A model generated the notes under the pieces. It saw nothing but the letters and a program-made list of their open reading frames with translations, ran no database searches and was not told the origin of the DNA. Source: Lachnospiraceae bacterium (GTDB taxonomy: Bacteria; Bacillota; Clostridia; Lachnospirales; Lachnospiraceae). From it: a stretch of DNA of 32,407 nt. The stretch is taken from positions 1-32,407 of the forward strand of contig SVDM01000023.1 of assembly GCA_015058015.1 (NCBI GenBank). The letters are read 5' to 3'. A program made the translations under genes and the position numbers. Positions 1 to 7,570 of the stretch are shown here, piece after piece (within the stretch, counting starts at the first letter, position 1; each line of letters begins with the position of its first letter).

Positions 1-1
1 A

Positions 2-268
2 GCTGAGAAGGAGGCAAAGGGTATGACGGGATTAGCAGATGTATATTTTGAACGTGGGGTAACACAGGGCCTGGAGCAAGGCCTGGAGCAGGGCTTGGAG
101 CAAGGTCTACAGCAAGGTTTGCAGCAAGGCCGTCTTGGTGAGCGAATCAGTATGCTCCTTAGGTTTAACGTGCCGGAAGAGGACATAATAAACGAGATTA
201 CAAAGGAATTTGGTTTAAAAGAGGAAGAAGTCAAAGAATTAATCAAGACGAACCATGAAAACAGTTAA
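2..268 (+). CDS. Rpn-family nuclease/transposase-like protein, C-terminal part only
   Basis: The reading frame is open from the left window edge, so only the last 88 residues are present and the catalytic N-terminal part lies outside. What is visible is a linker, a run of five four-residue Q-G repeats (LEQG three times, LQQG twice) at 71-130, and a helical charged tail. Q-G or E-G repeats followed by a short helical tail are typical of the C-terminus of Rpn-family (YhgA-like, PD-(D/E)XK) recombination-promoting nucleases and putative transposases that are common in Firmicutes and Bacteroidetes. The family call rests on this tail alone. The gene ends 11 bases before a strong hairpin terminator. 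An internal ATG at 23 exists but has no reason to be the true start. Confidence 0.6.
   Translation, partial: AEKEAKGMTGLADVYFERGVTQGLEQGLEQGLEQGLQQGLQQGRLGERISMLLRFNVPEEDIINEITKEFGLKEEEVKELIKTNHENS
71..130 (+). repeat. Five tandem 12-bp coding repeats (L-E/Q-Q-G)
   Basis: Five in-frame 12-bp units of the form CTGGAGCAAGGC with a few silent and Q/E substitutions lie end to end. They encode the Q-G repeat of the Rpn-like protein. Such units can expand or contract by slippage without breaking the frame. Confidence 0.85.
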
Positions 269-279
269 TACTAATAGAG

Positions 280-318
280 GCAAAGCCCTTCTCTTCGGAG
301 AGGGGCTTTGCTTGTCCT
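280..318 (+). terminator. Intrinsic terminator after the Rpn-like gene
   Basis: A 14-bp stem (280-293 with 298-311, one G-T pair) is closed by a TTCG tetraloop and followed by TTGTCCT. The stem is very stable but the T-run is short. It separates the Rpn-like gene from the HIRAN gene. Confidence 0.8.
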
Positions 319-391
319 ATAATAAGTACACCTCATCCATTATCCTTATAGTGTAGACAAGGAAACCCACTCATTTCAGGAGGCGATACAA

Positions 392-685
392 ATGTCACCA
401 ATATATTTCACAATCACAGCAACCCGGTTTTATCACGGCCAGAGATTCCTCGAACCCGAGATGAAAGTCAAACTTGTAAAGGAACCTGATAACAAGGCCG
501 ACTCCGAGGCCATCAAAGTGGAACTTCCCGGAGTTGGAATAATAGGATATGTTGCCAACAGTTCGCATACTGTTATCGGCGAGAGCATGAGCGCCGGCCG
601 CATCTACGACAAGATAGAGGATGAGGCGGTAGGAACCGTACTCTACAACCTTTCAGATGGTGTAATATGCACCCTTGATGTATAA
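392..685 (+). CDS. Small HIRAN-domain protein
   Basis: This 97-residue protein consists almost entirely of a HIRAN-like domain. The pattern visible is a TRFYHGQ segment near residue 12, the core VKLVKEPDNKADSEAIKV at about 28-45, and IGYV at about 52-55. HIRAN domains bind DNA 3' ends or damaged DNA in HLTF/Rad5 helicases, and stand-alone bacterial versions are often found next to nucleases and helicases. The start is supported by AGGAGG at 379-384, 7 bases upstream. It lies upstream of the helicase operon but is separated from it by about 300 bases with hairpins and a promoter, so co-transcription is not evident. Its function here is unknown. Confidence 0.75.
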   Translation: MSPIYFTITATRFYHGQRFLEPEMKVKLVKEPDNKADSEAIKVELPGVGIIGYVANSSHTVIGESMSAGRIYDKIEDEAVGTVLYNLSDGVICTLDV

Positions 686-842
686 GATATAACAACCCCT
701 TTTAATGTTATATATAAGCATGTAAACACTTCGGTCCGGGCCCACAAGGGCATCCGGGCCTGTAAGTGCAAATGCCGGGGGTCATAAGTAAAAACTGATG
801 CTAAATGGCCAAAAAGACCATTTTCGCCAGTCGTATTTATGG
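686..842 (+). other. Gene-free stretch with two hairpins
   Basis: This interval holds no credible gene. A GC-rich hairpin sits at 727-768: CACTT pairs with AAGTG at the base, then a 7-bp stem 733-739/754-760, a two-base bulge, and a 4-bp top stem around ACAA. A second, weaker hairpin lies at 803-823 (AAATGG/CCATTT). Neither is followed by a T-run. They could end the HIRAN transcript, form a structured RNA, or be an operator. The role is not determined. Confidence 0.45.
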
Positions 843-848
843 TATAAT
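821..848 (+). promoter_or_regulatory. Probable promoter for the attenuator/helicase operon
   Basis: A perfect TATAAT is at 843-848. The -35 position, 16 bases upstream, is TTTTCG (821-826), a poor match to TTGACA. Transcription would start near 855 and run through the leader peptide and hairpin at 917-960 before reaching the helicase gene. The -10 is convincing and the -35 is not. Confidence 0.45.
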
Positions 849-883
849 CTCTGTGGGTATAAAGAGTAAATGGGGAAATGCAT

Positions 884-934
884 ATGGAGAGTAAAAGAAC
901 AAAAGGTGAATGCTACTACTCAAGCGGGCTATGA
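884..934 (+). CDS. Putative 16-residue leader peptide
   Basis: A short frame MESKRTKGECYYSSGL begins at ATG 884 (an in-frame ATG also lies at 878), with a GGGGA at 872-876 seven bases upstream. Its stop codon (932-934) falls inside the 5' arm of the inner stem of the hairpin at 917-960. A leader frame translated into a terminator stem is the classical layout of translation-dependent attenuation. Nothing proves that it is translated. It could equally be a chance frame in a short leader RNA. No relative of this peptide is recognised. Confidence 0.4.
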   Translation: MESKRTKGECYYSSGL

Positions 935-960
935 GACATAGCTTTGTTTGAGTATTTTTT
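917..960 (+). terminator. Terminator-like attenuator ahead of the helicase operon
   Basis: An outer 7-bp stem (917-923 with 948-954) and an inner 6-bp stem (928-933 with 937-942, loop AGA) are joined by a small internal loop. The structure is followed directly by TTTTTT (955-960). It stands between the promoter near 843 and the helicase start at 989, so by default it should stop transcription unless it is disrupted, for example by a ribosome on the overlapping leader frame 884-934. Confidence 0.7.
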
Positions 961-988
961 ATGCAGAAAATGACGGAGAAATGTCTTT

Positions 989-3955
989 ATGTACGACGAA
1001 CTACGAAGAGGTTTTGAAACTGCATACATAGACGGTTCAGTAGTATCAGATGAATCCATCAGACCGCAGTTTGTTTCCAACAATTACAAACAGGGTAAGA
1101 AGGTATTCGCTTCAATAGAAAGCGAACTTTTGGCGTGCGAAGAATTCAAGATTAGCGTAGCCTTTATAACCCTGTCTGGAATAGAGCCACTGCTCCAGAC
1201 CTTGAAGGAGTTAGAGAAGAAGAACGTAAAGGGCCAGATCCTCACGACCAACTACCTTAACTTTAGTCAGCCGAAAGCTTTGGAAAAACTGAATTCCTTG
1301 TCGAATATTACCCTTCGAATGTTTGATGCGGAGGCAGCAGACTCCGGGTTCCACACCAAGGGATATATCTTTAGAAAAGAAGAAGTATACAGAATAATTA
1401 TTGGAAGCTCGAATCTTACAGAAAGTGCGCTAAAGAAGAATTACGAATGGAATACAAAGCTGGTTTCCACAGTGCATGGTGAGATGACAAAGCAGATAAT
1501 AGAAGAGTTTCAGGAATTATGGGCATCGCCATATACCAAGTCATATGACGAGTTCTATGAAGAGTACAAAGAACGCTACGAGATAATCAAGAAGCAGCGA
1601 AAGATAGCAAAAGAGAACGAGACAGTTTCTCTTGAACAATACAAGTTAAAGCCTAACAGCATGCAGCTAGGCTTTATTACAAACCTACGAAAGATAGTGG
1701 AAGCGGGCGAAGACAGAGCCCTATTAATCTCGGCAACAGGAACAGGTAAGACATACGCATCTGCATTTGCCATGAGAGAATTGGGCTTTAAGCGCGTGCT
1801 TTTCTTGGTACATAGAGGACAGCTTGCAAGACAGTCTAGGAAATCATACAAGAAGGTCTTTAGCAAATCCGTATCCATGGGACTTGTGGGAGCAGGGTAC
1901 GATGAGTACGATTCAGACTTCATCTTTGCCACGGTTCAGACCCTTAGCAAAGAAAGCCATCTATTCACCCTTAAAGAAGATGCCTTCGATGCCATCTGCC
2001 TAGACGAGGCGCACCACGTGCCTGCGGCTACTTATCAAAGAATCATGAATTATTTCAAGCCAAAGCTGTGGCTTGGCATGACCGCTACCCCGGATAAGAG
2101 GGATGATAATGTGGCTGAAAGAAATGTATACGAGCAATTCAACCACCAGATAGCATACGAGATTAGACTGCAGCAGGCTATGGAAGAAAACCTCTTATGT
2201 CCATTTCACTATTTTGGAATAACCGACCTTGAGACCATTGAGGATGGCGCAAAGGGAGAGGTTGATTTTAGTATGCTGACCAGCGATGAGCGTGTGAAGC
2301 ATATAGTTGAGCAGGCCACATACTATGGATATAGCGGAGATAAGGTCAAGGGACTTATCTTCTGCCGAACCATTAAAGAATCGGAAGTTCTATCGGAGAA
2401 GCTGAATAATACAATTAATCCTGACACGGGAAGGAAATATAGAACCATCTCGCTGAATGGCAGCGCCTCTGAGGAGGAACGCCAGAAGGCATTTGAACGT
2501 CTAGCAGCAGATGAGGGAGATAAGGAATACGAGCCTCTTGACTACATATTATCTGTTGAGATATTAAATGAAGGCGTTGATATTATTGAGGTTAATCAGG
2601 TAATCATGCTTCGCCCAACCCAGTCTCCCATAGTATTTATCCAGCAGTTGGGAAGAGGGCTTCGTAAGGCGGAGGGCAAAGACTTCGTCGTAATCCTTGA
2701 TTTCATAGGCAATTACAACACCAACTTCATGATACCTATAGCCCTTTCAGGAGATAGGACGTATAACAAGGATAATATCAGAAGGTTCGTAATCGAGGGC
2801 GGCCGTGTTATTCCAGGAGCTTCATCAATTCATTTCGATGAGATAAGCAGGAAGAGAATTTTCAACGCTATAGATAATGCCAACTTTAGCGACATCAAGC
2901 TAATCAAAGAGAACTATACCAACCTGAAGAACAAGCTGGGAAGGATACCGAAGCTTAAAGATTTCGACGAATACGGCGAGATGGACGTTCTTAGGATATT
3001 TGATAATAAGAGCTTGGGTTCATATTATAAGTTCCTCGTTAAATACGAGAAAGAATATACTGTGAGACTGTCAGAGACGGAGGAAAATATCATCGAGTTT
3101 ATCTCCAAGAAGCTGGCAAATGGTAAGAGAATACAGGAACTTCGGCTACTTAAGAGCCTTTTGACCTATTCAAAGGGAGCTTCAAAAGTAGGATTATTCA
3201 AGTCCTTAGAGGAAGACTTGCAGTCTTATAACAAGAAGCTGACTAAGAATCAGATAGTAAACATTGCAAATATCATGACTAACAAGTTCCCCACCGGTTC
3301 AAACAAGGGAACTTATTCGGATTGTATTCTTATCGAGGAAGATGGAGCCGACTATAAACCGACTAGCAGTATCCTAGATATGCTAAAGAATTATCACTTC
3401 TATGAGATATTCGAGGAGCTTGTGGAGTTTGGAATAAGCCGGTACGAGAGAGACTACCAAAACGGTTATGGCAATACAGATTTTGTTCTATATCAGAAAT
3501 ACACCTACGAGGATGTATGCCGTCTCCTTAACTGGGAGAAGAGCGAAGTCTCGTTAAATATCGGTGGATACAAGTTTGACAAGAAGACTAAGACATTTCC
3601 GGTATTCATTAACTATGAGAAAGCGGAAGATATCACCGATACGACGAAGTATGAGGACCATTTCATAAACAACCGCAAACTCATAGCAATATCTAAATCC
3701 GGAAGGACGAAGTCTTCTGAAGACGTTCAGAATTTCCTGAAGGCTGAAGAACGGGGAATTCAGGTTGAGCTCTTCGTAAGAAAGAATAAAGATGACAAGA
3801 TATCCAAGGAGTTCTACTATCTTGGCCCCATGAAAGCTACGGGCAGAGCTGAAGAATTCGTCATGGCCAATACAGACAAGACCGCTGTTGAGATAGAGTG
3901 GATACTGGACGAGCCGGTGAGAGAGGATATCTTTGAATATATAGTTGGAGCGTAA
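989..3955 (+). CDS. PLD-nuclease / SF2 helicase / DUF3427 protein
   Basis: This 988-residue protein is likely an ATP-driven nucleic-acid translocase with a nuclease. An N-terminal phospholipase-D-like domain has H122-x-K124 and G139-S-S-N142. A superfamily 2 helicase core follows, with Walker A SATGTGKT (248-255), DEAHH (339-343), TATP (365-368) and motif VI QQLGRGLR (552-559). The last third matches DUF3427-type C-terminal regions. Proteins with this PLD-helicase-DUF3427 order are full length at about 950-1050 residues and are frequent in bacterial defence islands. The start ATG 989 has ACGGAG ten bases upstream. Nearby ATGs at 970 and 981 are out of frame. The gene is followed after 6 bases by a Nudix gene, a pairing I recall as common for this family. 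Base composition is balanced, unlike the AT-rich helicase gene downstream. Confidence 0.9.
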   Translation: MYDELRRGFETAYIDGSVVSDESIRPQFVSNNYKQGKKVFASIESELLACEEFKISVAFITLSGIEPLLQTLKELEKKNVKGQILTTNYLNFSQPKALEKLNSLSNITLRMFDAEAADSGFHTKGYIFRKEEVYRIIIGSSNLTESALKKNYEWNTKLVSTVHGEMTKQIIEEFQELWASPYTKSYDEFYEEYKERYEIIKKQRKIAKENETVSLEQYKLKPNSMQLGFITNLRKIVEAGEDRALLISATGTGKTYASAFAMRELGFKRVLFLVHRGQLARQSRKSYKKVFSKSVSMGLVGAGYDEYDSDFIFATVQTLSKESHLFTLKEDAFDAICLDEAHHVPAATYQRIMNYFKPKLWLGMTATPDKRDDNVAERNVYEQFNHQIAYEIRLQQAMEENLLCPFHYFGITDLETIEDGAKGEVDFSMLTSDERVKHIVEQATYYGYSGDKVKGLIFCRTIKESEVLSEKLNNTINPDTGRKYRTISLNGSASEEERQKAFERLAADEGDKEYEPLDYILSVEILNEGVDIIEVNQVIMLRPTQSPIVFIQQLGRGLRKAEGKDFVVILDFIGNYNTNFMIPIALSGDRTYNKDNIRRFVIEGGRVIPGASSIHFDEISRKRIFNAIDNANFSDIKLIKENYTNLKNKLGRIPKLKDFDEYGEMDVLRIFDNKSLGSYYKFLVKYEKEYTVRLSETEENIIEFISKKLANGKRIQELRLLKSLLTYSKGASKVGLFKSLEEDLQSYNKKLTKNQIVNIANIMTNKFPTGSNKGTYSDCILIEEDGADYKPTSSILDMLKNYHFYEIFEELVEFGISRYERDYQNGYGNTDFVLYQKYTYEDVCRLLNWEKSEVSLNIGGYKFDKKTKTFPVFINYEKAEDITDTTKYEDHFINNRKLIAISKSGRTKSSEDVQNFLKAEERGIQVELFVRKNKDDKISKEFYYLGPMKATGRAEEFVMANTDKTAVEIEWILDEPVREDIFEYIVGA

Positions 3956-3961
3956 CATAAG

Positions 3962-4390
3962 ATGAAAACAATTAAGGTAGTGGCAGCAGTAATAAAGGCT
4001 GTGGACAAAAACGGCGAGCCCATAATCTTCGCAACACAAAGAGGTTATGGCGAGTTCAAGGGCAAGTGGGAATTCCCCGGAGGAAAGATTGAAGAGGGGG
4101 AGACACCCCAGGAAGCCTTGAAACGAGAAATCATGGAAGAGCTGGATACGGAGATTGAGGTGGGTGAACTAATAGATACAGTGGAATACGATTATCCCGA
4201 GTTTCACCTGTCGATGCAGTGCTTCTGGGCGACTATAGTTAAAGGTGATTTGGTTCTGAAGGAGCATGAGGCGGCCAAGTGGGTGACGAGAAAGACCATA
4301 CGGGAAGTGGACTGGTTGCCGGCTGATAAGGAGTTGATAGAGATAACCCTAAATACAATAGATAGAAGGAGGAGTGGAAATGGCAATTGA
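3962..4390 (+). CDS. MutT-like Nudix hydrolase
   Basis: This 142-residue protein carries a near-complete Nudix box: G41, E47, R55-E56, E59-E60 in the order G-x5-E-x7-RE-x2-EE, with the usual final Gly replaced by Asp. It resembles MutT/(deoxy)nucleoside triphosphate pyrophosphohydrolases, which hydrolyse NTP or dNTP derivatives to monophosphates. It begins 6 bases after the DUF3427 helicase gene and its end overlaps the next helicase gene by 11 bases, so it is translationally coupled in the operon. In this context it may act on modified nucleotides or on a nucleotide signal rather than be a housekeeping sanitiser; that role is inference. The ribosome site is weak, with GGAG inside the end of the upstream gene. 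Confidence 0.88.
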   Translation: MKTIKVVAAVIKAVDKNGEPIIFATQRGYGEFKGKWEFPGGKIEEGETPQEALKREIMEELDTEIEVGELIDTVEYDYPEFHLSMQCFWATIVKGDLVLKEHEAAKWVTRKTIREVDWLPADKELIEITLNTIDRRRSGNGN

Positions 4391-6932
4391 TTTTAGAACA
4401 AAAATGAAAAAGACTGGAGTGGAAAAAAAGAAAAATCCAGTAGAAATATATGATGAGTTGGACAGAACAAGTGTAGCTGGACCGTTAAGAAGCGCGCAGG
4501 TTGAGGTGTTAACCGAATGGTTTGAAAACCATGTTGATGACAAAGATATTGTAATTAAACTGCATACGGGTGAAGGTAAGACTCTGATAGGATTACTTAT
4601 TCTTCTTTCAAAATTAAATATGAATAAGGGACCGTGTTTATATATATGTCCCAATAAATATTTAGTGAATCAGGTTTGCAAAGAAGCGATTAAATTTGGG
4701 ATTCCGGTTTGTACAATTGGAGAAAATAACAATCTACCTAATGAATTTATGGATGGACAAAGAGTGTTAGTAACACATGCAAAAAAGGTATTTAACGGTA
4801 AAAGTATTTTTGGAATTGCTAATTCTTTTGTAAACGTAGGAGCAGTAGTACTGGATGATGCACATGCATGTTTAGATTCTATAAGAGAAACATTTGTGGT
4901 TTCAATCAAAAAAAAAGAATACAAAAACACATTTAATCGCATATTGAGATTGTTTGAGACAGAAATGAATGAGCAAGGAGCGGGTTCGTTTTGGGATATA
5001 AAAAATGGCGAAGATTATGACACAATTATGGCTGTTCCCTATTGGTCTTGGATAGATAAAATTGGTGATGTATTGTCTATCCTTGCCGAAAATAGTGAAG
5101 AGAAGTTTCTGTTGTTTACATGGGATTTGATTAAAGATTCACTACACAAATGTCAAGCTTTTATTAGCGGTGGAGAGATTCAAATTGTGCCTATTACAAG
5201 CCCAATAGAGTTGTTTAACTCCTTTCACAAAGCTGACACTAGAATTCTTATGTCAGCAACAACGCAAGATGATATTTTCTTCGTGAAAACTTTGGACTTT
5301 TCGGTAGAGTCCATTAAGAATCCAATACAAACAAATGCAAAACATTGGTCTGGGGAAAAGATGGTATTATTGCCTTCATTGATAGATGATGATCTAACAA
5401 GGGAAGAGGTTATTAAAAATCTGTCTAGTATTAGTACAGAAACTAGATTTGGAATAGTATCGTTGGTGTCAACAAAGAAAAGACAGGATGATTATGCGAA
5501 ATATGGGTGCATAGTCGTTAGTAAGGACAATATTGACGAGGAAGTAAGTAGATTGCAGAATGGTTCATTTGGTCGGATTGTTGTATTTGCGAATAGATAT
5601 GATGGAATCGATTTGCCAGATACTGCATGTCGAATATTAATTATAGATTCAATGCCGTTTTTTACAAACATGAGGGATAAATATGAGGAAAAGTGTCGTA
5701 TTGGAAGTTCGCTAATTGGCAAGAAAATGGCACAAAAAATTGAACAAGGCATAGGAAGGTGTGTAAGAAGCGAAAAAGACTATGCGGCGATTCTTATTAT
5801 CGGAGCTGAGTTAGTTAGTTTTATTCGAAGTAGTCAAACGAAAAAGTTCTTTTCTGAACAAACGAGAAAGCAAGTCGAACTGGGACTTCAAATGGCTGAG
5901 TGGGCAAAAGAGGAGCAGGATGTACCAATAAAAAAATTAATTTCATTGATAAATCAGTGTTTAAAACGGGATGAAGGATGGAAAGATTTTTATAAATCAG
6001 AAATGGATTCAATAATAGAAAAGAAAGAAGACGAGAACTCAGCGTTTGATATATTACAATTAGAAAGAACAGCTGAAAAGTATTTTTTAATAGATAAATA
6101 TGAAGACGCTGCAAAGACTATTCAACAAATAATTGATAAATATGATTTGTCAAAAGAAGAAAAGGGTTGGTATTTGCAAGAGATGGCAAGATACAAGTAT
6201 TCTATAAGCAAAATTGAGGCTGATCGAATTCAAAAAAGCGCATTTGAAAATAATAATACGCTTTTAAAACCAAGAGAGGGTATTATATATAGAAAGCTTG
6301 AAAATATTAATTCTGATAGAATGAATAAGCTAAAAGAACGCATTTCTGAGTATCCAAGCTACGAAGACTTGATGCTAATAATAAATATGATAGTTGAGAA
6401 TTTGTCATTTGGAATTGAATCTGACAAATTTGAAGATGCACTTGATAAAATGGGCGTAATGATGGGATATGAGACACAACGGCCAGATAAAATGATAAGA
6501 AAAGGTCCGGATAATCTTTGGAGATTGGAGAGAGGGACATATGCATTATTAGAGTGTAAGAGTGAGGTGTTGGAAACAAGAGACGTTATTTATAAGTCAG
6601 AAGTAGGACAAATGAATAATCATTGTGGTTGGTTTGATAGTGAATACCCCGATGCAGAGGTGATACGAATCCTAATTATTCCAACTAATAAAGTATCATA
6701 TGATGCTGATTTTACACATGATGTACTAATAATGACTCAAGAAGAACTTGAAAGGATTAAGAAGAGCTTTAAGAGCTTTTATAAAGAGCTAAAAACATAC
6801 GATATACACAATCTTGATGTAAAAGTATTGGATAGTAGTCTTAAAGCGCATAATCTATGTGATCCAAGAATGCTAAAAAATTACTCGAAACAGTGGTCGA
6901 AAGAAGGATTATTGACCAGTAAAGAGGAATAA
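4380..6932 (+). CDS. SF2 helicase with C-terminal PD-(D/E)XK-like nuclease domain
   Basis: This 850-residue protein has a helicase core with Walker A TGEGKT (63-68), motif II DDAH (159-162, DEAH with Glu replaced by Asp), MSATT (291-295) and motif VI QGIGRCVR (456-463). A helical middle section follows. Near the C-terminus, D711 followed by E725-C-K727 fits a PD-(D/E)XK nuclease core, and a later EVGQMNNH could supply the conserved Gln. A GTG at 4374 also opens the frame, but ATG 4380 is chosen because AAGGAGGAG (4366-4374) sits at normal distance from it. The gene is clearly more AT-rich than the two before it, which suggests separate acquisition. It resembles defence helicases broadly (HamB-like proteins were considered), but no DUF1837 partner is present. 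The exact family is not identified. Confidence 0.8.
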   Translation: MAIDFRTKMKKTGVEKKKNPVEIYDELDRTSVAGPLRSAQVEVLTEWFENHVDDKDIVIKLHTGEGKTLIGLLILLSKLNMNKGPCLYICPNKYLVNQVCKEAIKFGIPVCTIGENNNLPNEFMDGQRVLVTHAKKVFNGKSIFGIANSFVNVGAVVLDDAHACLDSIRETFVVSIKKKEYKNTFNRILRLFETEMNEQGAGSFWDIKNGEDYDTIMAVPYWSWIDKIGDVLSILAENSEEKFLLFTWDLIKDSLHKCQAFISGGEIQIVPITSPIELFNSFHKADTRILMSATTQDDIFFVKTLDFSVESIKNPIQTNAKHWSGEKMVLLPSLIDDDLTREEVIKNLSSISTETRFGIVSLVSTKKRQDDYAKYGCIVVSKDNIDEEVSRLQNGSFGRIVVFANRYDGIDLPDTACRILIIDSMPFFTNMRDKYEEKCRIGSSLIGKKMAQKIEQGIGRCVRSEKDYAAILIIGAELVSFIRSSQTKKFFSEQTRKQVELGLQMAEWAKEEQDVPIKKLISLINQCLKRDEGWKDFYKSEMDSIIEKKEDENSAFDILQLERTAEKYFLIDKYEDAAKTIQQIIDKYDLSKEEKGWYLQEMARYKYSISKIEADRIQKSAFENNNTLLKPREGIIYRKLENINSDRMNKLKERISEYPSYEDLMLIINMIVENLSFGIESDKFEDALDKMGVMMGYETQRPDKMIRKGPDNLWRLERGTYALLECKSEVLETRDVIYKSEVGQMNNHCGWFDSEYPDAEVIRILIIPTNKVSYDADFTHDVLIMTQEELERIKKSFKSFYKELKTYDIHNLDVKVLDSSLKAHNLCDPRMLKNYSKQWSKEGLLTSKEE

Positions 6933-6938
6933 ACTCAA

Positions 6939-7286
6939 ATGATTACAAAACTACAGACTGTTGCGTATGTTGTTCTTATCGCAGGAATTGGTTTTGGAGT
7001 TTTATTAATGATTCTCGCTTTTGGGAGTCTGGGATCTAATTCGACCATTATTCGTACAACAATTGCTCCAGCGGTTTTAGTTATTTGGGGTTCATATGTA
7101 GTGCACGCTGCAATTCTTGGATTTGCGTCTCTCGTGAGCAACACAGATAAAAGCGAAATAGTTGAGGTTTTGCAAGTCATTAATAAGTCTCTCTGTTCAA
7201 ACGAGGAGATCATTAAGGAGGAAAAGATTAATATAGCCGTTGAGCTGCTCAAACAACGATATGCGGATGAGATAATAGATGCGTAG
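6939..7286 (+). CDS. Small two-helix membrane protein
   Basis: This 115-residue protein has two hydrophobic segments at about residues 8-30 and 38-65, then a charged soluble tail of about 50 residues. No family is recognised. It begins 6 bases after the helicase-nuclease gene, with GAGGA in that gene's last codons serving as ribosome site, so it is very probably in the same operon. Small membrane proteins at the end of defence operons are often effectors that damage the membrane or anchor the complex. That is inference here. Nothing in the sequence shows a catalytic motif. Confidence 0.65.
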   Translation: MITKLQTVAYVVLIAGIGFGVLLMILAFGSLGSNSTIIRTTIAPAVLVIWGSYVVHAAILGFASLVSNTDKSEIVEVLQVINKSLCSNEEIIKEEKINIAVELLKQRYADEIIDA

Positions 7287-7482
7287 TATGACTTTGCATA
7301 TTGAGCGGATACTATTAGAGGCAATATAGGTGTTATGTTTGAAACGGAATATAGAACAGTGGCTTAGGAACGAAACTACAATATGAATATGGAATAATCT
7401 CTTGTACGAGATATAAGTAGAAACGGCCGTATTGAACTGAATAAGTTAGAACCGTTAAACCAGTCTGCAATCGTTATTCACG

Positions 7483-7542
7483 TTGACTTGAGGAGATTTT
7501 ACATCATTAGATCTATTCTTTTGCACAGAGATCCATTATAAT
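7483..7542 (+). promoter_or_regulatory. Candidate promoter region for the GmrSD-like gene
   Basis: The 284-base gap 7287-7570 holds no gene. Two candidate promoters are visible: TTGACT (7483-7488) with an 18-base spacer to TTAGAT (7507-7512), and a perfect TATAAT (7537-7542) with no good -35. Either would give a short leader before ATG 7571. Confidence 0.4.
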
Positions 7543-7570
7543 AGTGAAAGAGTGCAAAGGAGGGGTATGT

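Noticed and set aside
71-130. CRISPR-like or regulatory tandem repeat
   Set aside because: The 12-bp units are in frame, have no spacers and encode the Q-G repeats of the Rpn-like protein.
3554-4039. A 161-codon minus-strand frame across the DUF3427 helicase end
   Set aside because: It is the shadow of a well-supported gene on the other strand with no recognisable domain.
4380-6932. Identification of the second helicase as HamB of a Hachiman system
   Set aside because: There is no DUF1837 (HamA-like) gene beside it, and a C-terminal PD-(D/E)XK-like core is seen instead. The general resemblance is shared by many defence helicases.
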